Assembly: GCA_910584735.1 (NCBI GenBank)
Contig: CAJUBM010000074.1
Span: forward strand, 1-14,253
Length of the DNA: 14,253 nucleotides
Source: an uncultured Muribaculaceae bacterium
Lineage (GTDB): Bacteria > Bacteroidota > Bacteroidia > Bacteroidales > Muribaculaceae
Reading direction: 5' to 3'
The number at the start of each line of letters is the position of its first letter. The first letter of the stretch is position 1. The notes below the pieces were generated by a model. That model saw nothing but the letters and a program-made list of their open reading frames with translations, did not search any database and was not told where the DNA came from. Positions 1 through 7,295 of the stretch are shown here, piece after piece. A program made the translations under genes and the position numbers.

Positions 1-53
1 AACGTTTGTTAGACGAAAAGAACATATATACTTGAATTTTGGTTATGAGGGAG

Positions 54-82
54 GTGTGTTTCTGTGAAGAAACACACTTTTC
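54..82 (+). terminator. Intrinsic terminator of an upstream gene
   Basis: A perfect 10-bp stem (54-63 GTGTGTTTCT with 68-77 AGAAACACAC) closes on a GTGA tetraloop of the GNRA class. TTTTC follows at once on the + strand. Orientation and position suit the end of a + strand gene lying left of the window. The structure is seen directly; termination activity is inferred. Confidence 0.75.
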
Positions 83-182
83 ATTTATACCCCCTGATTC
101 TATATCCACTCCACATTCCATTTATATACCCCCGATTATCGGATTCTCCTCCTTATTGGAGATATTATTGGATTCTTTTGCG

Positions 183-190
183 TAATTTTG
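183..190 (+). promoter_or_regulatory. Bacteroidetes -7 promoter box for the small membrane protein gene
   Basis: TAATTTTG matches the Bacteroidetes -7 consensus TAnnTTTG exactly and lies 14 nt before the ATG at 205. The -33 element is unconvincing: the nearest upstream TTG (156-158) has a 24-bp spacer, longer than the usual 19-21. The rest of 83-182 holds an imperfect direct repeat (82-99 and 119-137, pyrimidine-rich) and no gene. Confidence 0.4.
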
Positions 191-204
191 CCAAAAATTA
201 ATCT

Positions 205-555
205 ATGTACAACTCCCGCGACAACTGTGACACAACGCCGACAATCCCCTCTACGGACAGTACGGCTGGCAGCCTGCCTTGGGAAACCTCCGACATCCGC
301 ACACGCCGCAACCTTATAGCAAACATAGGGTTCGCCCTGTCAATGCTCGCCTTAGTGTTAGGGTGGATACCGATGTTAGGGTGGGTACTGTGGCTCGGAG
401 GATTGATATGCTCGCTCATCGGACTGGCCAGACAGCCTCGTTGGAGCGCCGTTGCAGGCCTGGTGACAAGCGTCACGGTAATGGTCATGGCCATGTGCAT
501 ATCCGCCATCGGTTCACGCGCCGTGTTCAGCTTTTTTTCAATGATGGCCCGGTAA
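205..555 (+). CDS. Small DUF4190-like integral membrane protein, unknown function
   Basis: This 116-residue protein has a polar, Ser/Thr/Asp-rich N-terminus (about 1-35) that should be cytoplasmic. Two to three hydrophobic segments follow, at about 40-54, 56-76 and 82-104. The pattern of a glycine-rich hydrophobic pair, a short basic loop (ARQPRW, 75-80) and another hydrophobic stretch resembles DUF4190-type small membrane proteins, whose function is unknown. The ATG is preceded by an A-rich leader (CCAAAAATTAATCT) and a -7 box, which suits this start. It lies 96 bp before mscL on the same strand, and no clear promoter is visible in that gap, so the two might be co-transcribed. The ORF is very probably real; the family assignment is tentative. 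Confidence 0.7.
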   Translation: MYNSRDNCDTTPTIPSTDSTAGSLPWETSDIRTRRNLIANIGFALSMLALVLGWIPMLGWVLWLGGLICSLIGLARQPRWSAVAGLVTSVTVMVMAMCISAIGSRAVFSFFSMMAR

Positions 556-651
556 ACCGGCGGGGATGCCGATTTGTTCCTCTTCAGTAGGACATATCAA
601 GAGACATATCCCTACGAATATACGTCACATAAACAACAATAAACTTGACAT

Positions 652-1104
652 ATGGGAAAATTTCTCACTGAATTCAAAGAGTTTGCCATGAAGGGCAACG
701 TAATAGACATGGCTGTCGGTGTTATCATCGGCGGCGCCTTCGGCAAAATAGTAAGTTCCCTTGTGAACGACATCATCATGCCGCTGGTATCTGTAATCAC
801 CGGCGGTGTGAATTTCACCGATAAAAAGATAATATTACGCGAGGCCGTGATGAACGGCACAGAGGTTGTAAACCCCGAGGTAGCGCTCACCTGGGGCGTA
901 TTTATCCAAAGCATCGTTGACTTCCTTATCATCGCCTTCTGCATCTTCATGGCCATCCGTTTCATGAACAAGCTGAAAGCCGCCACAAAGAAAGCCGAAG
1001 AGGAACAGGCTGCAGCCCCCGCCGAACCCACCGAAGACCAGAAACTTCTCACCGAGATTCGCGACCTGCTCAAAGCCCAGGCACAGCGCGAGGCCGGGAA
1101 ATAA
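652..1104 (+). CDS. mscL: Large-conductance mechanosensitive channel MscL
   Basis: MscL forms a homopentameric inner-membrane pore that opens under membrane tension and releases solutes during osmotic downshock. The 150-residue length is normal for the family. The N-terminal amphipathic helix (MGKFLTEFKEFAMKGNVIDM) leads into TM1 at about 17-45 with the typical AVGVIIGGAFGKIVSSLVNDIIMP pattern, seen here as residues 21-44. A periplasmic loop follows (about 46-78), then TM2 (about 80-104), a basic cluster (FMNKLKAATKK) and an acidic/Ala-Pro linker. The C-terminal helix (EDQKLLTEIRDLLKAQ) forms the cytoplasmic bundle in known MscLs. The gene ends 35 bp before the shikimate kinase ATG and is probably the first gene of a four-gene unit. 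The gap 556-651 carries a repeated GACATATC (591-598, 603-610) and no obvious promoter. Confidence 0.95.
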   Translation: MGKFLTEFKEFAMKGNVIDMAVGVIIGGAFGKIVSSLVNDIIMPLVSVITGGVNFTDKKIILREAVMNGTEVVNPEVALTWGVFIQSIVDFLIIAFCIFMAIRFMNKLKAATKKAEEEQAAAPAEPTEDQKLLTEIRDLLKAQAQREAGK

Positions 1105-1139
1105 ACATCCGGACAACCTATTTACCATACAACCTGCTT

Positions 1140-1706
1140 ATGCCGGGAGGGGACACTATATTCCTAATCGGATTCATGGGATCGGGCAAGACCACGCTCG
1201 GCCACGCCCTGGCATCGCGCATGCCGGGGTGGCGTTTCATCGACCTTGACGAAGAAATCGAACGGCGTGAATCGCTGAGTATCGCCGACATATTCGCAAA
1301 ATACGGCGAGGCAACCTTCCGGGAGATAGAAGCCGACACCCTCCGTGCGCTCGCCACTCACTCCCACCCGGACACCACCCTCCTTATAGCTACCGGGGGA
1401 GGTACTCCCTGCCGCGAGGGAGCCATGGAATGGATGAACGACCACGGCCTGACCGTGCTGTTGGAGGCATCAGCCGACAGACTGCTGCACAGATTGGTAC
1501 AAGCACAGTCACAACGCCCCCTGCTGCGAGGGAAAACACCGCGACAAATCGGTGAATTCATTATCTCCGAGCAACAACGCCGGGCAGTATACTACGACAA
1601 GGCATCAATACGCTTCCCCTCTGACCTTTTGGAAACCCGGGAGGAAATAGAGGATACATGCCTGCGATTCATTAAGGAATATCACGACATACGCCACGCC
1701 CTTTAA
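1140..1706 (+). CDS. aroK: Shikimate kinase
   Basis: The enzyme phosphorylates shikimate with ATP to shikimate 3-phosphate in the cytosolic shikimate (aromatic amino acid) pathway. At 188 residues it is of normal single-domain length. Visible motifs are the Walker A loop GFMGSGKTT (11-19) and the DxD Mg/shikimate motif D35-L-D37. Arg61 in TFREIE and the ATGGGTP loop (84-90) bind substrate, Arg126 in QRPLL sits in the lid, and the RRAVYYDKAS segment (147-156) is typical of the family. All key residues appear intact. The ATG sits directly ahead of the P-loop strand, leaving no room for a later start. It lies 35 bp after mscL and 29 bp before the next gene, which suggests co-transcription. aroK and aroL cannot be told apart here. 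Confidence 0.93.
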   Translation: MPGGDTIFLIGFMGSGKTTLGHALASRMPGWRFIDLDEEIERRESLSIADIFAKYGEATFREIEADTLRALATHSHPDTTLLIATGGGTPCREGAMEWMNDHGLTVLLEASADRLLHRLVQAQSQRPLLRGKTPRQIGEFIISEQQRRAVYYDKASIRFPSDLLETREEIEDTCLRFIKEYHDIRHAL

Positions 1707-1735
1707 CCGATACGCACCTTTTCGCCATACCCCCG

Positions 1736-2962
1736 ATGTTTAACGATCCTGACTTCGCCTGTAGCATAACACCTCTGCCACAACCGGCATGCACACCCAT
1801 CGGACGCCGGCGCCTTTCGATAGGACTGCCCAAATGCGCAGCCCCCACAGAACGGCGCTTCCCCCTCACTCCGGAAGCCGTAAACTCCCTGACCGAACGC
1901 GGCTTCTCCGTAATAATCGAGGAGGGTGCCCCGGCATGCATACACTACACAGATGAGGCATACACACGTGCCGGGGCAAAGATTACCGACCGCGGGCGCA
2001 CACTGGAGTGCGACATCGTGATACATCTCTCACCGCTGCCCGTCTCCGACATACGCCGCCTAAGACGCGGTGCAATGCTGCTTTCTCTCTCCAACTTCGG
2101 ACGTCAGCAGGGCGCCGAGGTGGTGCGCTCTCTACTTGAAAGGCATGTAATCAACATCGCCATAGACCTTATAAAGGACGACCGTGGCAACCACCCGTTC
2201 GCCGACATACTGGCCGAGATTGCCGGACGCGCCGCCATGGTAATGGCAGCCTCGATGATGGCCGACCCGGTGGGAAACAAAGGAATCCTCGTGGGGGGCA
2301 TATCAGGCGTAATCCCATGCGAGGTGGTGATACTCGGTTCCGACATAGGAGCGATAGCGGCGGCCCGTTCGGCCATGGGCCTGGGAGCCACCGTAAGGAT
2401 GTTCGATGGCGACGTGTACCGCCTGCGGCGTGCCCTGCGCGACCTGGCCGGAGGGGTGATAGGCTCCTCAATCCACCCCCATGCCCTGGAGAACGCCCTG
2501 CGTACAGCCGATGTGGTAGTCTCTACCGACCTCCAGGGATGCCCGGTGGTAGTGGAGGCTTCAGGGGAGGAGATTATGAAGAAAGGGGTATTGGTGTTCG
2601 ACCTCTCGCCCGAACCCGGACGCGCCTTTCCGGCTATGCCTCAGATCGACCTCGCAGCGATAAGGGGGGGCGGCATCCCACAGCAGGCGGCATCGTACTA
2701 CACCCGGCAGCCACGTAAACGGCTCTGTTTCGTAAACGCTTCCGGAACCGTGCCGCGTACTGCCGCCATGGCCCTTAGCGACACATTCATAACCATGCTT
2801 GACGAAATTGCCGGAGGCGGCAGCGCCACTTCGGCCATACACCTCACAGAGGGGTTGCAGAGCGCCGCCCTGACATTTCTCGGGAAGGCGGTAAACGCAC
2901 GGGCGGCACGACTGGCAGGCGTACGCTTCACAGACATACGCATCCTCCTAACCCTAAGCTGA
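1736..2962 (+). CDS. Alanine dehydrogenase/PntA-family protein with degraded NAD motif
   Basis: The 408 residues match the alanine dehydrogenase / NAD(P) transhydrogenase alpha fold. The N-terminal catalytic-type domain spans about 27-160 (IGLPKCAAPTERRFPLTPEAV at 29-49; the family has GxPKE...ERRVALTP). The Rossmann domain is at about 165-320 and a C-terminal return segment (NASGTVPRTAAMALSD) follows. The first 26 residues are extra, which is common in Bacteroidetes homologs. By hand alignment several key positions differ. The substrate-binding Lys of alanine dehydrogenases (LxVKV) falls on His97, and the catalytic His (YLH) falls on Asn120. The Rossmann GxGxxG becomes G201-S-D203-I-G-A206. 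The acidic residue ending beta-2 (Asp224) and the DxSxxxG loop (Asp289) remain. Family membership is secure, but alanine dehydrogenase activity is doubtful. It may be a divergent oxidoreductase or a non-catalytic binder. It lies in the shikimate kinase-RNase H unit. Confidence 0.8.
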   Translation: MFNDPDFACSITPLPQPACTPIGRRRLSIGLPKCAAPTERRFPLTPEAVNSLTERGFSVIIEEGAPACIHYTDEAYTRAGAKITDRGRTLECDIVIHLSPLPVSDIRRLRRGAMLLSLSNFGRQQGAEVVRSLLERHVINIAIDLIKDDRGNHPFADILAEIAGRAAMVMAASMMADPVGNKGILVGGISGVIPCEVVILGSDIGAIAAARSAMGLGATVRMFDGDVYRLRRALRDLAGGVIGSSIHPHALENALRTADVVVSTDLQGCPVVVEASGEEIMKKGVLVFDLSPEPGRAFPAMPQIDLAAIRGGGIPQQAASYYTRQPRKRLCFVNASGTVPRTAAMALSDTFITMLDEIAGGGSATSAIHLTEGLQSAALTFLGKAVNARAARLAGVRFTDIRILLTLS

Positions 2963-2987
2963 CAACACGGCAGAACAGAACCTGACA

Positions 2988-3656
2988 ATGGCAGAGAAAA
3001 GGAAATTCTATGTGGTCTGGGTAGGCCGCGAACCCGGCATATATGACAACTGGGACGACTGCGAACAACAGATAGCCATGTTCCCCGGCGCACGATACAA
3101 GGCGTATAGCTCGCAGACGGCGGCAACTATAGCGTTCCGTGGCGACCCCGACGACCAGGAGGCCATAGTCCGCGCAATCGCGACCCATAACGCACAGACG
3201 GCAGTCCCGACCCGCGACATAGAGCAACTGAAAGCACAATTCCCCGAAATAAACGGAAACGCCATAGCCGTAGACGGTGCCTGCGCCGGAAATCCGGGAC
3301 CTATGGAATACCAGGGGGTAGACCTACGGACGGGTGAACGCATCTTCCATTTCGGGCCTTTGGAAGGGGGTACAAACAACGCCGCTGAATATCTCGCCTT
3401 GGTTCACGCCCTGGCCTTGCTATACAACCGCAACGACTCAGTGACACCTATCTACAGCGACTCCCGCATAGCCCGCTCGTGGATACGCAACAAAGGACAC
3501 CGCTGCCAGCAGCAGCGCTCCCCGCAGAACACCCGCCTGTTCCAGCTTCTTGACCGCGCCGACACATGGCTGCGGACACACCGCTTCACAAACCCCATAC
3601 TCGTGTGGGACACCGACCGATGGGGTGAGAACCCGGCCGATTTCGACCGCAAATAA
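2988..3656 (+). CDS. rnhA: Ribonuclease H with N-terminal viroplasmin-like hybrid-binding domain
   Basis: The enzyme cleaves the RNA strand of RNA:DNA hybrids (R-loops, primers). Residues 7-50 form a caulimovirus-viroplasmin / RNase H1 hybrid-binding domain (FYVVWVGREPGIYDNWDDCE...GARYKAY). A linker (about 52-88) leads to the catalytic RNase H domain (about 90-222). The four metal-binding acidic residues are all present: D96 (AVDGACAGNPG), E134 (NNAAEYLAL), D158 (YSDSRIA) and D218 (ENPADFD). At 222 residues it has the usual length for this two-domain Bacteroidetes/Firmicutes type. The gene starts 25 bp after the AlaDH-like gene and ends only 8 bp from the stop of the convergent TPR gene, so no separate terminator fits between them. 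The gene symbol could equally be given as rnhC-like. Confidence 0.92.
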   Translation: MAEKRKFYVVWVGREPGIYDNWDDCEQQIAMFPGARYKAYSSQTAATIAFRGDPDDQEAIVRAIATHNAQTAVPTRDIEQLKAQFPEINGNAIAVDGACAGNPGPMEYQGVDLRTGERIFHFGPLEGGTNNAAEYLALVHALALLYNRNDSVTPIYSDSRIARSWIRNKGHRCQQQRSPQNTRLFQLLDRADTWLRTHRFTNPILVWDTDRWGENPADFDRK

Positions 3657-3664
3657 CCAGATTC

Positions 3665-4420
3665 CTATTTCAACTTGTCAAGCACCACGGCTACATAAGG
3701 CGTGGGCCTCAAGGCATAGGCCCGGCCAAGATATTCAACCGCCTTACTCCGATTCGACAACCCGTCTCCGGCATCGGCACTGACACCCATGGCGTACCAG
3801 TTGCCGAGCGTAAGCAACGCATCATAATTGTCAGGAGCCACCTTAAGTACCTCCTCATACGCAGCTATTGCTTCAGGCAACATACCCTGGAACACGTAGC
3901 CCTCACCCCTCAGCAGAAGGAAATCAACATTGTCGTGCGCCCCGGCGAGCATCGCCCCGCTGTAGGCGTCCATCATGCGCCCGTTGCGCCTGAACGTATA
4001 ATATTTCAGCAGATATGAATCAACAGTGCGCTTCATCCATGGATACGCGCCCCTTACCGACAACAGGAAACCCTCATAGATTCCCGCATGTCCCAAAGCG
4101 AAACTGAACTCCCTCACACGCGAAAACACCGAATCGAACGGCACGTGGTTGTCAAGAGCCTTGGCCATCAGCCTTATCGGCGCCACCGAATCTCCCCTCA
4201 TGGCGTTCACAACCACCGCACGGCCATAAGTGGAAGCAACCGCAGGGCGTTCGTCAAGCATAAGGTCATATACGGCAGCGGCCTGGTTCCACTCCTTTTG
4301 GTCAAAGAAACGACCGGCGCGTTCCTCCAGCACCGGATACGGACTTACCGCCCCCGCAGGCCGCACGGCCACAAACCCGAGGGTGATTATAAATAAGGCT
4401 ACGACAACCCACTGTCTCAT
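3665..4420 (-). CDS. Exported tetratricopeptide-repeat protein
   Basis: From the ATG at 4420 this is a 251-residue protein with a clear Sec signal peptide: MRQ, then a hydrophobic core VVVALFIITLGFVAV, and an AGA site cleaved near residue 24. A GTG at 4444 would add eight residues but lies in an A/T-rich, promoter-like leader, so the ATG is preferred. The mature protein is alpha-helical. Two TPR-like units are visible: one near the N-terminus (KEWNQAAAVYDLMLDERPAVA) and one near the C-terminus (LPEAIAAYEEVLKVAPDNYDALLTLGNWY), followed by a partial repeat (KAVEYLGRAYALRP). TPRs mediate protein-protein contacts, so a periplasmic or outer-membrane scaffold role is plausible, but no partner is evident. 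It converges with RNase H and diverges from the mannose-1-phosphate guanylyltransferase gene. Confidence 0.8.
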   Translation of the reverse strand: MRQWVVVALFIITLGFVAVRPAGAVSPYPVLEERAGRFFDQKEWNQAAAVYDLMLDERPAVASTYGRAVVVNAMRGDSVAPIRLMAKALDNHVPFDSVFSRVREFSFALGHAGIYEGFLLSVRGAYPWMKRTVDSYLLKYYTFRRNGRMMDAYSGAMLAGAHDNVDFLLLRGEGYVFQGMLPEAIAAYEEVLKVAPDNYDALLTLGNWYAMGVSADAGDGLSNRSKAVEYLGRAYALRPTPYVAVVLDKLK

Positions 4421-4602
4421 AATCTTAGTAAAAATATATTTCACATATTAGAACAATCATGGCCTTCGTTTTGTGCGATTGCATAAGAGTAGCCCCGGCA
4501 AAGTCCGACCACACCAAGTTACCGCAAATTTAGCGAACATATCTCTTAAAATCAAAAAAATCGGCATTCACGCCGTTTTTCGTCAAATCCTTTGCCAAAG
4601 TT

Positions 4603-4634
4603 TTTGGAAAGAGCACAGGAAAGTGTTAACTTAG
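4603..4634 (+). promoter_or_regulatory. Bacteroidetes-type promoter for mannose-1-phosphate guanylyltransferase
   Basis: TTTG at 4603-4606 (-33) is separated by 20 bp from TAACTTAG at 4627-4634 (-7; one mismatch to TAnnTTTG). The ATG at 4671 is 36 nt downstream, giving a short leader. The rest of the divergent gap 4421-4602 is AT-rich and shows no gene; it must also hold the promoter of the opposite TPR gene. A TATATTTT-like box just upstream of 4420 on the minus strand is a weak candidate for that. Confidence 0.6.
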
Positions 4635-4670
4635 CGAAAAACATTAGCAACTTCATTATCCCTAAATATC

Positions 4671-5753
4671 ATGATTGACCCACACAGGTATTGCGTCATA
4701 ATGTGCGGCGGCATCGGAAGCCGCTTCTGGCCCTACAGCCGCTCCTCCCGTCCGAAACAGTTCATTGACTTTCTCGGCACAGGGCGCTCACTGCTGCAGA
4801 TGAGCTACGACCGCGTACTCCCCATAGTAAAACCTGAGAATATTATCATTCTAACCAACGAGCAGTACGCCACGGAGATACGTGCCCAACTCCCCGACCT
4901 TTCCGAAGAGCAGATACTGCTCGAACCGGCACGCCGCAACACCGCCCCCTGCATAGCCTGGGCGGCCTACCACATCCATGCCAAAGACCCGCAGGCATCA
5001 ATAATGGTAGCCCCCAGCGACCATCTCATCACCCGCGAGACCATATTCGAAAAAGCCATACTCGAAGGATTCCGGTTCGTGGAGAACCACCATGCCCTGC
5101 TCACACTCGGCATAAAGCCCACGCGCCCCGAGACCGGCTACGGCTATATACAGGTCGGCCCCAAGGCGGAAGGGGAAATCCACAAGGTGAAAACATTCAC
5201 AGAGAAACCACGCCTGGAACTCGCCGAAGTATTTGTGGAATCGGGTGAATTTTTCTGGAACTCAGGCATATTCCTTTGGAAAGCCTCCACCGTCATAGAG
5301 GAACTTCACGAGCATGCATCCGATCTGGCCTCCACCTTCGACAACGCCAACGGCCTCTTCGGCACCCCGGACGAACTGGAATTTATTGAGAAAAACTATC
5401 CCGGCGTCATGGGCATATCAATAGATTTCGCTCTTATGGAGAAATCACAGAACGTATTCGTGGAGTGCGTCAATTTCGGATGGAGCGATCTTGGCACATG
5501 GGGTTCGCTCTACGACAACTCCCCCAAGAACCGCGATGGCAACGTGACGCAGAACTGCGCCGTGATGGCCTACAACTCCACAGGCAACATATTCGCAGTC
5601 AAAGGCGACAAGCTCATGGTCGTAGAGGGTCTGAAAGACTATATCGTGGCCGATGCCGATGATGTGCTACTCATATGCCCCAAGGCCGAAGAGCAACGCA
5701 TTAAACAGATGGTAAACGACGTGCGCCTGGCCCATGGCGAAAAATACCTCTGA
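4671..5753 (+). CDS. manC: Mannose-1-phosphate guanylyltransferase
   Basis: The enzyme makes GDP-mannose from mannose 1-phosphate and GTP in the cytosol, feeding capsule, O-antigen, glycoprotein glycan and GDP-fucose synthesis. The nucleotidyltransferase signature G13-G-I-G-S-R18-F-W-P...R-P-K29-Q is followed by EPARRNTAP (85-93), APSDH (114-118, metal-binding Asp117), RPETGYGYI (152-160), FTEKP (176-180) and WNSGIFLW (196-203). Length is 360 residues, so this is the single-domain form. The phosphomannose isomerase domain of bifunctional type II enzymes (about 470 residues) is absent. It has its own promoter and ends 41 bp before a strong terminator, so it is probably monocistronic. Substrate (mannose rather than another hexose 1-phosphate) is inferred from family motifs. 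Confidence 0.92.
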   Translation: MIDPHRYCVIMCGGIGSRFWPYSRSSRPKQFIDFLGTGRSLLQMSYDRVLPIVKPENIIILTNEQYATEIRAQLPDLSEEQILLEPARRNTAPCIAWAAYHIHAKDPQASIMVAPSDHLITRETIFEKAILEGFRFVENHHALLTLGIKPTRPETGYGYIQVGPKAEGEIHKVKTFTEKPRLELAEVFVESGEFFWNSGIFLWKASTVIEELHEHASDLASTFDNANGLFGTPDELEFIEKNYPGVMGISIDFALMEKSQNVFVECVNFGWSDLGTWGSLYDNSPKNRDGNVTQNCAVMAYNSTGNIFAVKGDKLMVVEGLKDYIVADADDVLLICPKAEEQRIKQMVNDVRLAHGEKYL

Positions 5754-5794
5754 CCCTTGCATATTCCTCAGCCCTCTCCCAACCCATTTATTCC

Positions 5795-5832
5795 AAAACT
5801 CAATCACCCATCAATCGGAGTGATTGAGTTTT
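5795..5832. terminator. Bidirectional intrinsic terminator between convergent genes
   Basis: A perfect 13-bp stem (5795-5807 AAAACTCAATCAC with 5820-5832 GTGATTGAGTTTT) encloses a 12-nt loop. On the + strand it ends in a T-run (5829-5833, then CTTT), terminating manC. On the - strand the AAAA of the left arm supplies the T-tract, terminating the metallophosphoesterase operon, whose stop codon lies 3 bp away (5836-5838). Confidence 0.85.
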
Positions 5833-5835
5833 TCT

Positions 5836-6600
5836 TTATATCTCAATTACAGCATCCGGTTTGAAAGATAGATGTTCTCCATGAGAAACGTATCCCAACT
5901 GATTGCTCATACAATGGGTAGAGCCTATCGTTTTGTTTATATTCCGGTGAGAGTGACCGTAAATCCAATTTTCTATCCGGCTGTTGGCTATCATGTTGCC
6001 AAGTTCTACGGTAAATGCACCGTTAATCGGACTTCCTTGAAATTCATCTGACATCAGTTCAAATGACGGTACATGATGAGTTGCCACAATTATATGCTGT
6101 GTATTGCTTGATACAAGACTGTTTTCAATGAAATTTCTACATTTAAGGTGTTCATCATCAAACCGCTCCCATGTCAGACGGTATGCTCCGTTTCTTATCC
6201 GATGAAAATCACTGACACCGCGCTCTGTAAAATATCCGTTTGACGGATGTATCTCACTCCATAGTGTCGTAGCAATTAAATCGGTGTCTTTGTCAAGAGC
6301 AATCACCGTATTATAGACATACTCGATGTTTTTGCGGATTTCAAAACGCCATCCATCGTGCAATTCGTTTATGTCAAACGAATTGTAAAGTTCATGATTG
6401 CCCGGAATAACAATCACGCGGTCATAGTTTCCGCTTGCCCAATCCCAAAACGGATGTTTGATGTAATTATCATCACCAAGATAACCGATATCGCCGGCAA
6501 GTATCAGTATGTCACCCACCGGGATCAGCGGATTATTACGCAGGTAAACTGAGTTTGCACCAAATTCAAGGTGCAAATCAGAGGCATACTGTATCTTCAT
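5836..6600 (-). CDS. Calcineurin-like metallophosphoesterase, third gene of the HTH-nucleotidyltransferase operon
   Basis: The 254-residue protein carries the complete dinuclear-metal phosphoesterase set: D8-L-H10 (SDLHLE), G36-D37, G67-N68-H69-E70, H175 (ATHH) and G215-H216-S-H218. It therefore should hydrolyse phosphomono- or diester bonds. The substrate cannot be read from sequence, and no signal peptide is present, so it acts in the cytoplasm. Its ATG overlaps the stop of the nucleotidyltransferase gene by 4 bp (ATGA), a sign of translational coupling. Base composition matches the two upstream genes and is more AT-rich than manC or the secretion-cargo genes. Close relatives are, to my recollection, common in accessory regions of Bacteroidetes. 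Enzyme class is certain; its biological role, possibly countering or supporting the nucleotidyltransferase, is inference. Confidence 0.85.
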   Translation of the reverse strand: MKIQYASDLHLEFGANSVYLRNNPLIPVGDILILAGDIGYLGDDNYIKHPFWDWASGNYDRVIVIPGNHELYNSFDINELHDGWRFEIRKNIEYVYNTVIALDKDTDLIATTLWSEIHPSNGYFTERGVSDFHRIRNGAYRLTWERFDDEHLKCRNFIENSLVSSNTQHIIVATHHVPSFELMSDEFQGSPINGAFTVELGNMIANSRIENWIYGHSHRNINKTIGSTHCMSNQLGYVSHGEHLSFKPDAVIEI

Positions 6601-7295
6601 TGTGTTCTTCCTTTCGCAAAATGATTAAGAATATCAATGATATATTCAGTCCTTTCGTAATCGCCGTATGGAAGCGCACATTCTATTTCTTCTCTTATAT
6701 TTTGTCGTTCAAGCGTCTGCGCCGCCCAATCGGAAAGATAGGTTGTCAATGTCAAATCCTTTTCATTGTCAAACAAACCTGTAATCCTCTCACAATTATT
6801 GAGCACATAAATCAAATCCTCAAAGTCATGAGAAAAACGGAGGTCATTACCTCCACGGCCTTTTATAGCCTCAATCTTGGTGGCGATATAATATAAGGTC
6901 GGAAATATGTAGATAGATGTTCCGTCAGATAATTGCACCTCCTTGCGGTGTGCAAACGCCGGTCGATACCATTCGTTGGTAAAGCCCAAAACACTCTTAT
7001 CATCCGGCATTATATCCACTGTCTCGCCCCTATAAATCCATCGGCAGATTGGAGCACCGGGAGTGGTGGCATTGGAAAATCCACGACTGCGTATCTCTTC
7101 TTCAAATTCATACAAGCCACGATATGTAGCCAGTTCTATCACACAATCCACATCTTCAGTCATGCGGATTTCGGTAGCGGCGGAATCATCCGCATAAAGT
7201 TCGGCGACTGACCCTCCCACAAATGCGACCTGACGGTTCAGTTCACCCAGCCCGTCGGCAATTATCTTCAATCTTTCAAGATTACTTGACATCAT
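6597..7295 (-). CDS. AbiEii-like nucleotidyltransferase, putative toxin
   Basis: Starting at the ATG at 7295 (a second ATG follows at 7292) the product has 232 residues. It shows the pol-beta nucleotidyltransferase core: VGGSVAEL (26-33), the catalytic pair in TEDVD (D48, D50), and a third acidic residue D94 in TVDIMPDD. The C-terminal helical part has the KIEAIKGRGGNDLRFSHDFEDL stretch, seen as K140, D151, R153, H156-D157 and E159-D160. This combination resembles AbiEii/AbiGii and MenT-type enzymes, which transfer nucleotides to tRNA or protein targets and act as toxins in type IV toxin-antitoxin and abortive-infection systems. The start overlaps the end of the HTH gene by 14 bp and the stop overlaps the phosphoesterase start. 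An upstream TTG (7337) would lengthen the overlap and lies outside the conserved domain, so it was not used. The fold is likely; toxicity is inferred. Confidence 0.78.
   Translation of the reverse strand: MMSSNLERLKIIADGLGELNRQVAFVGGSVAELYADDSAATEIRMTEDVDCVIELATYRGLYEFEEEIRSRGFSNATTPGAPICRWIYRGETVDIMPDDKSVLGFTNEWYRPAFAHRKEVQLSDGTSIYIFPTLYYIATKIEAIKGRGGNDLRFSHDFEDLIYVLNNCERITGLFDNEKDLTLTTYLSDWAAQTLERQNIREEIECALPYGDYERTEYIIDILNHFAKGRTQ

Noticed and set aside
612..1128. Long antisense reading frames opposite mscL and similar ones opposite the aroK, AlaDH-like and large adhesin genes
   Set aside because: They are mirror frames of strongly supported GC-rich genes and show no domain motifs.
4421..4444. 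N-terminal extension of the TPR protein from a GTG at 4444
   Set aside because: The ATG at 4420 gives a better signal peptide, and the extension is AT-rich leader sequence.
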